Shown piece by piece: positions 18,248 through 25,671 of a stretch of 64,000 nt of DNA. The DNA is taken from assembly GCF_014218275.1 (NCBI RefSeq), contig NZ_AP023213.1:372001-436000 (forward strand), given 5' to 3'. Origin of the DNA: Citrifermentans bremense (lineage in GTDB: Bacteria; Desulfobacterota; Desulfuromonadia; Geobacterales; Geobacteraceae). The notes under the pieces are model-generated. The model made no database searches. It saw only the letters and a program-made list of their open reading frames with translations, and had not been told where the DNA came from. Both the position numbers and the translations under genes were made by a program. Every line of letters starts with the position of its first letter. The stretch's first letter is position 1.

Positions 18248-19003
18248 TCAGAGTTCCACCGTCATGCCGTCGTAGGCGAATTCGACTCCGGCGGGTAGTT
18301 GGCAGCCGTCGCTGTGGCGCACTTCGTGGGTCAAGTGCGTGAAGAGCGTGCGGCGCGGCCGCAGTTTTTGCGCCACCTGCAGCGCCCTCTCGATGTTGAA
18401 ATGGTTCGGGTGCGGGGAAAAACGCAGGGCGTCGATGATGAGAAGTTCGAGCCCTTCCAGAAGAGCCAGGGATTGCTCCGGGATCTCGCTGCAGTCGGTC
18501 AGGTAGGCAGCGTCGTCGAAGCGGTAGCCTGTGGCGTTAAAGGAGCCGTGCTTGATCGGCACCGGCACCACCCGGCATCCGAACAGCTCGAAAGGGTCTT
18601 CGATGGGGAAAGGTTCCAGAAGCGGCGAGTACCCTTCGGAAGTGAGCCCCTCGAAGATGTAGGCGAACTTGTCGCTTATTGACTGTATGGTTTCCGGGCT
18701 GCCGTAGCAGGGGATGATCCGGCGGTGGATGAAATAGAAACCGCGGAGGTCGTCGATGCCGTGTATGTGGTCGGCATGGGTATGGGTGAGGAGGACCGCA
18801 TCGACATGCGGGATCCCCTCACGCAGCGCCTGTGTCCTGAGATCGGTCGAGGTGTCGACCAGTATGCGCTGCCCGCAGGACTCGACCAGGATCGAGGCAC
18901 GTGTTCTTTTGTCGCGCGGGTCAGTTGATCCGCAGACCTGGCAGTGGCAGCCGACCATGGGAACACCCGTCGAGGTGCCAGAGCCGAGGATGGTAATCTT
19001 CAT
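18248..19003 (-). CDS. PhnP-like metallo-beta-lactamase-fold hydrolase
   Basis: 251 residues beginning MKITILGSGTSTGVP, the signature opening of PhnP/RNase Z-like MBL hydrolases. The metal motif THTHADHIHGIDDLRG has all HxHxDH ligands; further ligands are in ITDCSE-type LTDCSEIP, DALR and FTHLTHE. A zinc-knuckle-like GCHCQVCGSTDPRDKRTR segment near residues 18-35 is typical of the family. PhnP hydrolyses ribose cyclic phosphodiesters; no phn genes are nearby, so the substrate is open. ATG 19003 is chosen over an upstream in-frame codon (to 19057) because the motif starts there. Confidence 0.85.
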   Translation of the reverse strand: MKITILGSGTSTGVPMVGCHCQVCGSTDPRDKRTRASILVESCGQRILVDTSTDLRTQALREGIPHVDAVLLTHTHADHIHGIDDLRGFYFIHRRIIPCYGSPETIQSISDKFAYIFEGLTSEGYSPLLEPFPIEDPFELFGCRVVPVPIKHGSFNATGYRFDDAAYLTDCSEIPEQSLALLEGLELLIIDALRFSPHPNHFNIERALQVAQKLRPRRTLFTHLTHEVRHSDGCQLPAGVEFAYDGMTVEL

Positions 19004-19160
19004 GTGTCGCCCCTCGGAATGCTGGGTAAGGTAGCATGGAATGCGCCAGTGAAGCAAGGGGTTTATCCCTTGCCTTGCGCGGGTTTTGCGGCTATTATCT
19101 CACCCTGGCCGGGCTCCATGTCCGGCCGTTTTTAAGCAATAAATTTTAGCAGAGGTTCAC

Positions 19161-20180
19161 ATGCGCGTCGGCATCATCTCCCCAAACTACTACGCCGAGG
19201 AAACCGGTAACGCCGTGACGGTGAGGCGCGTCGAGCGGCACCTGAAAGAGCTTGGCTGCGAGGTGAAGGTTTTCGCGACGGATCGCATGGCCGGGGAGAA
19301 GCTGCAGGGGGCGGTGGCTGAATTCGCGCCGGATATCCTGCACGCCTTCCACGCTTACCACGGCGGCAGGATGGCCTGCGTGCTGTCCAAGGTGCTGGGG
19401 ATTCCCTACCTGGTGACCTTCACCGGTACCGACATCTACAACGCGCTCTGCGACCAGCGCAACCTGGAGCTCCACGGAGCCCTCAGGGGGGCAAGCCGGC
19501 TGGTGGCGTTCCATGGCTGCGTCCGTCACCGGCTGGCTAAGCACATGCCGAGCCTGGAGGAGCGGACCGCCATAATACCCCAGGGGGTCGATCTCCCCGT
19601 CGACTGCACCACGCTTCCCCCGGCCGAGGAAGGAAGCTTCACCTTTTTGCTGCCGGCAGGCCTGCGCCCGGTGAAGAACGTACTGTTCCCGCTGGAGCCT
19701 TTGGCTGCGCTTTACGCCGCCCATCCCCAGGTGCGCCTGCTTCTAGCGGGCCCGGTGCTCGACAAGGACTACGCAGCACAGGTGATGGAGGCACTGGAAC
19801 GCTACCCCTTCGCGAGGTACCTTGGAGTGGTGGGGCACGACCTCATGGGGGATCTGTACCGCCGAATCGACGTGGTGCTGAACAGTTCCCTCAGCGAGGG
19901 GGGTATGGCCAACACGGTCCTAGAGGCGATGGCCTATGCCAAACCGCTTCTGGTCGCGGACATCGAGGGAAACCGCTCTGTGGTCAAGGAACACGTCACC
20001 GGCCTCTTGTATCGCGATTCTGGAGAGTTCGTGGCCAAGGCCGGCGAGCTTTTGGCAGATGCCAGGTTGCGGGAAAAGCTGGGCAAAAATGGCAAAGCCC
20101 AGGTCCGCGAACACTACTCCCCCGACAAGGAAGCCGTCTCCTACCTCAACCTCTACCGCGAGATACTGCAAGCGAAGTAA
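19161..20180 (+). CDS. GT4-type glycosyltransferase
   Basis: 339 residues with a GT-B fold. The N-terminal MRVGIISPNYYAEETGNAV contains the Gly-rich loop, and TFTGTDIYNAL is typical of GT4 acceptor domains. The C-terminal donor site is seen in NSSLSEGGMANTVLEAMAYAKPLL, where an Asn/Glu cluster replaces the classical EPFG motif. The likely role is sugar transfer from a nucleotide sugar onto a lipid or polysaccharide. It is transcribed divergently from the MBL hydrolase with a ~157-bp gap, and the GGTTCACATG context gives an RBS-weak start. Confidence 0.85.
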   Translation: MRVGIISPNYYAEETGNAVTVRRVERHLKELGCEVKVFATDRMAGEKLQGAVAEFAPDILHAFHAYHGGRMACVLSKVLGIPYLVTFTGTDIYNALCDQRNLELHGALRGASRLVAFHGCVRHRLAKHMPSLEERTAIIPQGVDLPVDCTTLPPAEEGSFTFLLPAGLRPVKNVLFPLEPLAALYAAHPQVRLLLAGPVLDKDYAAQVMEALERYPFARYLGVVGHDLMGDLYRRIDVVLNSSLSEGGMANTVLEAMAYAKPLLVADIEGNRSVVKEHVTGLLYRDSGEFVAKAGELLADARLREKLGKNGKAQVREHYSPDKEAVSYLNLYREILQAK

Positions 20181-20220
20181 GGCTCTGTCACTTCTTCCCT
20201 CCCCGTCACCTTTTGACTTA

Positions 20221-20273
20221 GCTGGTTCACCAGAGACAAATCCCCCCTGTCCCCCCTTCGCAAAGGGGGGAAC
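20221..20273 (-). repeat. 53-bp inverted repeat, left arm (copy B)
   Basis: Read on the minus strand it matches 21087-21139 with only a few mismatches, including the core CCCCCCTTTGCGAAGGGGGG and the tail ATTTGTCTCTGG. With copy C it frames the CHRD gene. The rest of 20181-20489 contains no other feature. Confidence 0.85.
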
Positions 20274-20489
20274 GTGATAGCACGCTTGGTTTTTCAAAGA
20301 ACACGACCTTCTTCCTCCCTGCGCAAAAGTCAAAACGCATAGCCTCTAATGCTGCTTCAGGGGCAGCCAGGGCAGGCAATTGCCGAGTTTGCCTAGCAAA
20401 ATCGGACGCTGCAAAAATATAGTGCTTTTTGAATGTAAGGGGTATAATCGGTGGCAGTGGTACTATGAAAGCTGCAAAGGAGGTAGGAG

Positions 20490-20954
20490 ATGAAAAGGGT
20501 AAGGCTGTTACTGTTGGTAGTGCTGGCCGCATTCTTTGCCGTATCTACCGGCTATGCCGCTGAGCACAGCTTCAAAGCAAAATTGACCCCGAAAGAGGAA
20601 GTCGCCAAGCCTGACGCAAAATCCTCAGGCAAGGCCGAGTTCAAACTCAGCAAAGACGGCAAGGAACTGACATATAAACTACACGTTAAGAACGTCGTAG
20701 ACGCAAGCGCCGCGCATATCCACGTAGGCAAAAAGGGTGAGAATGGTCCCCCGATCGTGGGACTTTTCAGCGGCGGCAAAAAAGGGAAATTTAGTGGCGT
20801 TCTTTCCGAGGGTAAGGTTAGCGGCAACGACCTTATGGGCGACTACAAAGGGAAATTCGACGAACTGGTCAAGCTCTTAAGGTCCGGCGATACCTACGTT
20901 AACGTCCACACCGACAAGTATCCGGACGGCGAGATCCGCGGACAGATCAAATAA
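20490..20954 (+). CDS. Exported CHRD-domain protein
   Basis: 154 residues with a 23-residue signal peptide (KRVRLLLLVVLAAFFAVS, cleavage at YAA). The rest is one CHRD domain: FKAKLTPKEEVAKPDAKSSG, AAHIHVGKKGENGPPIV and the closing YPDGEIRGQIK. CHRD domains occur in chordin and in bacterial secreted proteins of unknown role, so a structural or binding role in the envelope is inferred. AAGGAGG precedes the ATG. It is monocistronic, with its own terminator at 20980, and is bracketed by inverted repeats. Confidence 0.88.
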   Translation: MKRVRLLLLVVLAAFFAVSTGYAAEHSFKAKLTPKEEVAKPDAKSSGKAEFKLSKDGKELTYKLHVKNVVDASAAHIHVGKKGENGPPIVGLFSGGKKGKFSGVLSEGKVSGNDLMGDYKGKFDELVKLLRSGDTYVNVHTDKYPDGEIRGQIK

Positions 20955-20979
20955 AGCAGCAAGTAACTGCTCACATATG

Positions 20980-21024
20980 ACCGCCGGCGTCGGTTCAAAG
21001 GACCGGTCGCCGGCGGTTTTTTTT
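20980..21024 (+). terminator. Intrinsic terminator after the CHRD gene
   Basis: ACCGCCGGCG (20980-20989) pairs with CGCCGGCGGT (21008-21017) and is followed by a run of T. A classical rho-independent terminator. Confidence 0.9.
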
Positions 21025-21086
21025 AAAGTAATCTTCCATTCCGGAAGCCGGGGGGCGTGTTCACTCCAAGGACCAGGCGACCTTGG

Positions 21087-21139
21087 GTTCCCCCCTTTGC
21101 GAAGGGGGGACAGGGGGGATTTGCCTCTGACGAACCAAT
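21087..21139 (+). repeat. 53-bp inverted repeat, right arm (copy C)
   Basis: The near-identical inverted partner of 20221-20273. The core is GTTCCCCCCTTTGCGAAGGG and continues through ACAGGGGGGATTTGCCTCTG. Confidence 0.85.
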
Positions 21140-21153
21140 CTCGCGGAAGACCC

Positions 21154-22473
21154 TCAAGCCTCGTCAATCAAGATCACTTCGCTCTCCGGATCGGTGGCAA
21201 CGCCCAGTTCCCCTCCCAGCAATCCCTTCGCCTCATGCTCCGGCAACTGCTCGATCCCCTGCATCTTTCGCTGTATCCGGCGGGTGCGGGTAGCAGCAGT
21301 GTCGATGCTGGAGGATGCCTCGTCGAGCTTCTTCCTGGTTTTTTCCAGCAGGGTCCCGAAGGTCATGAACTCGGTCTTGATGGCGCCCAAGAGCCGCCAG
21401 ACGTCGCTGCTGCGCTTCTCGATGGTGAGGGTCTTGAAGCCCAAGCTGAGCGAGGAGAGGAGGGCGGCGATGGTTGTGGGGCCTGCGACGATGACCTTGT
21501 GCTCGCGCAGGATGGCGTCGAAAAGACCGGGACGGCTGAGCACCTGGGCGTAGCTCGCCTCGTTGGCCAGGAACATGACGGCGAAGTCGGTGGTGTCGGG
21601 AGGGGAGAGGTACTTCTCGCAGATGAGCTTTGCCATGGCTGCGACGGTCTTGTCGAACTGCCTGGTCGCCTCCTGTACCGCCGCCTGGTTCCCCTGCTCC
21701 TGGGCCTCGACCAGCCGCAGGTAATCCTCCTGGGGGAACTTGGCGTCGACCGGGAGCCAGAGCGGCTTGTCGCCCTTGCCGGGGAGGCGGATGGCGAACT
21801 CGACCCGCGCGTCGCTCCCCGGCTTGGTGGCGACGTTGGCGCCGTACTGGTCCGGGGTGAGTATCTGCTCCAAAAGGTTGTGCAGTTGCACTTCGCCCAA
21901 GGTTCCGCGTGTCTTGATGTTGGAGAGGACCTTCTTCAGGTCGCCGACCCCGGAGGCAAGGGACTGCATCTCTCCCAGCCCCTTGTGGACCTGCTCCAGT
22001 TGCCCGCTAACCTGCTTGAATGATTCGCCCAGCCGCTTCTCCAGGGTCTCGTGCAGCTTTTCGTCAACCGTGGCGCGCATCTGCTCCAGCTTCTTCGAGT
22101 TGTCGTCCTGCAGCCATTTGAGGCGCAGTTCCACCGTTTCGCGCAGCTTGTCCAGGCGCTGCTCGTTGCTCGCGGTGAGGCTTCCGAGCTGCTGGGTGAA
22201 CCCTTCCAGCTGCCCCTTTTGCAGCGAGGCGATATCCACCATCCGTTTTTGCACCGCCTCCCCGAACTGCCTGAGGTTACCGCCGAGCTCCTCGCGGTTT
22301 CGCCCAAGCTCCGCCTGCAGGGTGCGCTCCAGCCGCTCCAGCCCCTTCTCCAGTTGGTCGAAGCGCGTTTCCGCAACGTGCAGCCGCTTGAGATGCAGGT
22401 AGCAAAGGAACGCGATCACGAAGGTGGCGGCGCAAAGAAGCAGGATGATCAATTGAAAGAGGTCAGGTGTCAT
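21154..22473 (-). CDS. rmuC: DNA recombination protein RmuC
   Basis: About 439 residues. An N-terminal membrane anchor (IILLLCAATFVIAFLCYLHL) is followed by a long coiled coil (about 40-190: QLEKGLERLERTLQAELGRN and similar) and the conserved RmuC nuclease-like domain (GTLGEVQLHNLLEQIL, DAKFPQEDYLRLVEA, FAVMFLANEASYAQVL, IAALLSSLSLGF). RmuC limits inversions at short inverted repeats in E. coli. ATG 22473 is preferred; the frame is open to TTG 22485. It shares orientation with the alpha/beta hydrolase and recBCD, so it may belong to a repair-associated cluster. Confidence 0.93.
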   Translation of the reverse strand: MTPDLFQLIILLLCAATFVIAFLCYLHLKRLHVAETRFDQLEKGLERLERTLQAELGRNREELGGNLRQFGEAVQKRMVDIASLQKGQLEGFTQQLGSLTASNEQRLDKLRETVELRLKWLQDDNSKKLEQMRATVDEKLHETLEKRLGESFKQVSGQLEQVHKGLGEMQSLASGVGDLKKVLSNIKTRGTLGEVQLHNLLEQILTPDQYGANVATKPGSDARVEFAIRLPGKGDKPLWLPVDAKFPQEDYLRLVEAQEQGNQAAVQEATRQFDKTVAAMAKLICEKYLSPPDTTDFAVMFLANEASYAQVLSRPGLFDAILREHKVIVAGPTTIAALLSSLSLGFKTLTIEKRSSDVWRLLGAIKTEFMTFGTLLEKTRKKLDEASSSIDTAATRTRRIQRKMQGIEQLPEHEAKGLLGGELGVATDPESEVILIDEA

Positions 22474-22509
22474 GTCTAATCCCAATGTGGCAGTGCTTCA
22501 TTCGAGATC

Positions 22510-23301
22510 CTAACCAGCAATCGAATTGATGAACTCTATCAGCGTCTTGTTGAAGATTTCCGGCTGTTCCATGTTCACCATGTGCCCCGCCTTCTCGATG
22601 ATCCTGCTCCGGCAGCTGGGAAGCGCATCGATGAGCACCCGGGCGACTTCGAGCGGCGCGGCCCTATCCTCAGCTCCGGCGATGACCAGGGAGGGCTTTC
22701 GGAAAGAGGCGAGAAGGGGGGTGTACTCCTTCCGGTCCCTCATGGCGAGCAGTCCCCCCGCGAGTCCATGGGGACAGGTGCCGCGCATCCAGGCGGTGAC
22801 CTGGGCGATAAGTTCCGGCCGGGAGACGGAGGTAGCGTCGGCGAAAAGGAGCTCGGCGAAGATCTTGGTGATCGGGTTTGCCCCCAGTCTTTCGGCCTGG
22901 GCTGCCATTTCGCTTCTGCGCAGGCGCGTCGCCTCGTCATCGGCGTTGCTCCTGGTGGCGATGAAGGCGGCGGCGCGGACCCGGTCAGGATGGCGCTCCA
23001 GGAGGTTCATGAGGATATATCCCCCCATGGACATACCGCCCACGACCGCCTGTTCGATATCGAGGGCGTCGAGCAGCGATACGAGATCGTCGGCGAAGCG
23101 GTCCATGCTGTAGCCGGTAGCGGGAGCGTCGCTGGCGCCGAAGCCGCGCAGGTCGGGGGCGATGACGCGGTAGCCGGCGTCGGCCAGCGGTTTTAGTTGC
23201 GGCTGCCACATCTGGCGGTTGAGCGGGAAGCCGTGGATGAGCAAGACGGCCGGGCCGCTGCCGAGGTCGTCGAAGGCAAGGTTTATGTCGTTTATTTGCA
23301 T
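22510..23301 (-). CDS. Alpha/beta hydrolase
   Basis: 263 residues. The oxyanion region LLIHGFPLNRQMW, the nucleophile elbow GGMSMGG (Ser), the acid Asp in AGAEDRAAPLE and the catalytic His in EKAGHMVNMEQPE complete the triad. The overall sequence resembles 3-oxoadipate enol-lactonase/BioH-type esterases, but substrate specificity cannot be read. ATG 23301 has AAAGGA upstream; the open frame to 23349 runs into the TIR element at 23314 and is ignored. Confidence 0.88.
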   Translation of the reverse strand: MQINDINLAFDDLGSGPAVLLIHGFPLNRQMWQPQLKPLADAGYRVIAPDLRGFGASDAPATGYSMDRFADDLVSLLDALDIEQAVVGGMSMGGYILMNLLERHPDRVRAAAFIATRSNADDEATRLRRSEMAAQAERLGANPITKIFAELLFADATSVSRPELIAQVTAWMRGTCPHGLAGGLLAMRDRKEYTPLLASFRKPSLVIAGAEDRAAPLEVARVLIDALPSCRSRIIEKAGHMVNMEQPEIFNKTLIEFINSIAG

Positions 23302-23313
23302 GGAAATCCTTTT

Positions 23314-23866
23314 AGAACCAATTGACGGTTGACGATTGACAATTGACAACGATAACCCAGTCTAAAGTTGACTTGACTGGATATGGTTACTTTTTGTTGT
23401 GCTCCTTGGTCGTTTTAATTATTGAAGTAAGCAGTTTCAATAGGCATTTGGTATCTGAGGCTATCGAGTGATAATTCTTCTCATCGAGATAATTGGACTG
23501 GTGAAGGAGTTCAAGCCAGTACTCCGTTTCGTTGGCTTCTTTTAGAGCTATTGCCATTTTGTGAATGAAGTCGGCTCTACTTTCAGCCTGTTCAGCTTCG
23601 CGCACTAATGCACCAACCGCGGTGCCAGATCTCAGCAACTGCTTGCCGATCACGAATTCCTTTCGCTCGCAGAGAAACTGGTACAGCTTGATGATTCTTA
23701 GCGCGAAAGCAAAAGATTTTTCTTTGACCGCATTGGTTTCCATCCGAAAGGTTGTAATCGCCAATTAATAATTGTCAATCGTCAATTGCCGTTCGACGCT
23801 TTGATCGTCAATCGTCCATTGCCTTACAACGCTTTAGTTGTCAATTGTCCATTGTCAATTGGTTCT
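23314..23866. mobile_element. TIR-bounded non-autonomous element with a four-helix-bundle gene
   Basis: The 553-bp segment begins AGAACCAATTGAC (23314-23326) and ends with the exact reverse complement GTCAATTGGTTCT (23854-23866). Between the termini are further imperfect GTCAATTGTC/GACAATTGAC repeats (23327-23350 and 23762-23853). The only gene inside is the four-helix-bundle ORF. No transposase is present. The right terminus supplies the recD stop codon. A related terminus occurs at 43911-43923. Confidence 0.75.
23387..23743 (-). CDS. Four-helix-bundle protein (S23/IVS type)
   Basis: 118 residues, all helical: KEKSFAFALRIIKLYQFL, GKQLLRSGTAVGALVREAEQ and DFIHKMAIALKEANETEYWLE. The GTAVGALVREAE and ALKEANETEYWL motifs are diagnostic of the S23/four-helix-bundle family, first named from 23S rRNA intervening sequences. 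It is not a known enzyme. The frame is open to a TTG at 23764 in the repeat, but ATG 23743 is more plausible; no good ribosome site is visible. It is AT-rich relative to its neighbours and lies wholly inside the TIR-bounded element. Confidence 0.85.
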   Translation of the reverse strand: METNAVKEKSFAFALRIIKLYQFLCERKEFVIGKQLLRSGTAVGALVREAEQAESRADFIHKMAIALKEANETEYWLELLHQSNYLDEKNYHSIASDTKCLLKLLTSIIKTTKEHNKK

Positions 23867-25654
23867 CCACAGCCTCTCTCTCAGGCCCGACCGTCTGACG
23901 ACCCTACGCTGCACAGTATCGAGAAAGATATCGTCGCTGCTGAGGATTTCCACGGACTGCTTAGCCCGCGTGATGGCGGTGTAGAGCAACTCACGGGTCA
24001 GAACTGGTGCGTCGCGGTCGGGCATGACCAGAAGCACGCGATCGAACTCCGAGCCCTGGCTCTTGTGCACGGTCATGGCGAAGGCGCACTCGTACTCCGG
24101 GAGCCTGAGCGGCGAGACCTTCCTCATGCCTCCGGTGCCGGAGGGGAAGAAGGCGCGCAGCTCTCCTCCCGATTCGTTATCGGGCAGTATCAGCCCCACG
24201 TCGCCGTTGAAGAGCCCCAGGTTGTAGTCGTTTTTGGTGATCATCACCGGTTCGCCTGCGTACCAGCGGCCGCGGGGGGTGATCATGCCGGCCTGGGCCA
24301 ACCGCTGGCGAACCAATATGTTTATCGCCTCGACCCCGAAGGGGCCGCTGCGCATGGCGCTGAGGATCCGGAACCGGCTGAACTGCGCGAAGGCCGCTTC
24401 CGGGCTCTCCTCGCGCAAGTACCCTCCGTATCCTTCGGTGATCCTTTTGGCCAGTGCCTCGGCGAGAGCTGCCGCCGCCGGAAGCGGCGCCAGCGAGACC
24501 CCGGCCAGCGCCGGATCCAGGCAGGCGGAAAAGGCCCCGGGTGCATCCCCTGCGTTCACCAGCGAACCGACCTTGCCGATCCCCCCGGCGGAGGAGAAGC
24601 GGTAGCTCTTCTGCAGCAGCACGACCGCGTCTCCGAGCGGCGCGATGCCGGATTGCGAGGGAACCGCGTCGCCGGCGACCTCGGCTGCCAATTCGGCGAA
24701 GGCGGGGGAGAAGCCGTGTACGCCGCCGGTGTCGCAGATATCACCCAGGACCGCGCCCGCTTCCACGGAGGCCAGCTGGTCCCGGTCGCCCAAAAGGATC
24801 AGGCGGGTGTCCTGCCGCAGGGCGCAGACCAGCTTTGCCATGAGGGGGAGCGAGACCATGGAGGCTTCGTCGACGATGACCACGTCGTAGGGGAGCGGGT
24901 TGTCGGCGTTGTGGCGGAAGCCGCTGGACCCCTTCAGGTAGCCGAGCAGGCGGTGCAGGGTGAAGACGTCTTCGGGGATCAGTCCACGTACACCCTCTTC
25001 CGCAGCCTGGACCCCGGCGCTGATCGATTCCTTGAGCCTCGCGGCCGCCTTGCCGGTGGGGGCTGCCAACGCGATCCTGAGGCCGGTGCCGTTCGCGGCT
25101 TTCTCCGCCTGCTCCAGGAGGAGCGAGAGCACCTTCACCACGGTCGAGGTCTTGCCGGTTCCCGGCCCTCCGGAGATGACGCAAAAGCGCCTGGTGACGG
25201 CGGCGAGCGCCGCTACCCGCTGCCAGTCCGTTTCTCCAGGGGTGGGCGGGAAGAGCCGCGCGAGTCCCTTTTGCAGCAGCGCCCGGTCGAATGGCACGGT
25301 TTCGCCACGCTTCATGATCGCCTGGGCGAGCTCCTCCTCGTAGCGCCAATAGCGCTGCAGGTAAAGGCGATCGGCGTGGTCCAGGATGAGCGGCTTGAAC
25401 TCCCCGGGAGCGCCAACCACCGGGGAGGCGGCGAGTCTTTCGCGCCAGGCGGAGGCCGATTCGATGCGGTAACCAGCGGCGCGCGCGTCTTCCAGGGCGC
25501 CCGCGAGATCGAGGCAGACGTCCCCAGCGGTCACACCGCGGCTCAAGAGCGCCGCCGCAGCTTCGAGGTGCGGGTCGCGGCTTGCCGCCTGCCGGCAGAT
25601 GAAGGAGGCGAACTGCCGGTCTATGTCGTTGAATTGGAATGTTTCAGCGGCCAT
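23855..25654 (-). CDS. recD: RecD, exodeoxyribonuclease V alpha subunit
   Basis: 599 residues, normal for RecD. Superfamily 1B 5'-3' helicase motifs: Walker A SGGPGTGKTSTVVKVL (about 168), Walker B VVIVDEASMVSLPL (about 265), GDRDQLASVEAGAVLGD and the late motif AMTVHKSQGSEFDRVLLVMP (about 535). The N-terminal ~110 residues are the RecB-contact domain. ATG 25654 has AGGAAA upstream and lies 17 bp after recB, completing recC-recB-recD. The stop codon and last residues (RTN) are encoded by the terminal inverted repeat of the adjacent element, so the original C-terminus may have been shortened. Confidence 0.95.
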   Translation of the reverse strand: MAAETFQFNDIDRQFASFICRQAASRDPHLEAAAALLSRGVTAGDVCLDLAGALEDARAAGYRIESASAWRERLAASPVVGAPGEFKPLILDHADRLYLQRYWRYEEELAQAIMKRGETVPFDRALLQKGLARLFPPTPGETDWQRVAALAAVTRRFCVISGGPGTGKTSTVVKVLSLLLEQAEKAANGTGLRIALAAPTGKAAARLKESISAGVQAAEEGVRGLIPEDVFTLHRLLGYLKGSSGFRHNADNPLPYDVVIVDEASMVSLPLMAKLVCALRQDTRLILLGDRDQLASVEAGAVLGDICDTGGVHGFSPAFAELAAEVAGDAVPSQSGIAPLGDAVVLLQKSYRFSSAGGIGKVGSLVNAGDAPGAFSACLDPALAGVSLAPLPAAAALAEALAKRITEGYGGYLREESPEAAFAQFSRFRILSAMRSGPFGVEAINILVRQRLAQAGMITPRGRWYAGEPVMITKNDYNLGLFNGDVGLILPDNESGGELRAFFPSGTGGMRKVSPLRLPEYECAFAMTVHKSQGSEFDRVLLVMPDRDAPVLTRELLYTAITRAKQSVEILSSDDIFLDTVQRRVVRRSGLRERLWRTN

Positions 25655-25671
25655 TTGGTTTCCTGGTGACT

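Noticed and set aside
23786-25669. 627-aa plus-strand ORF
   Set aside because: Antisense to recD with no recognisable domain.
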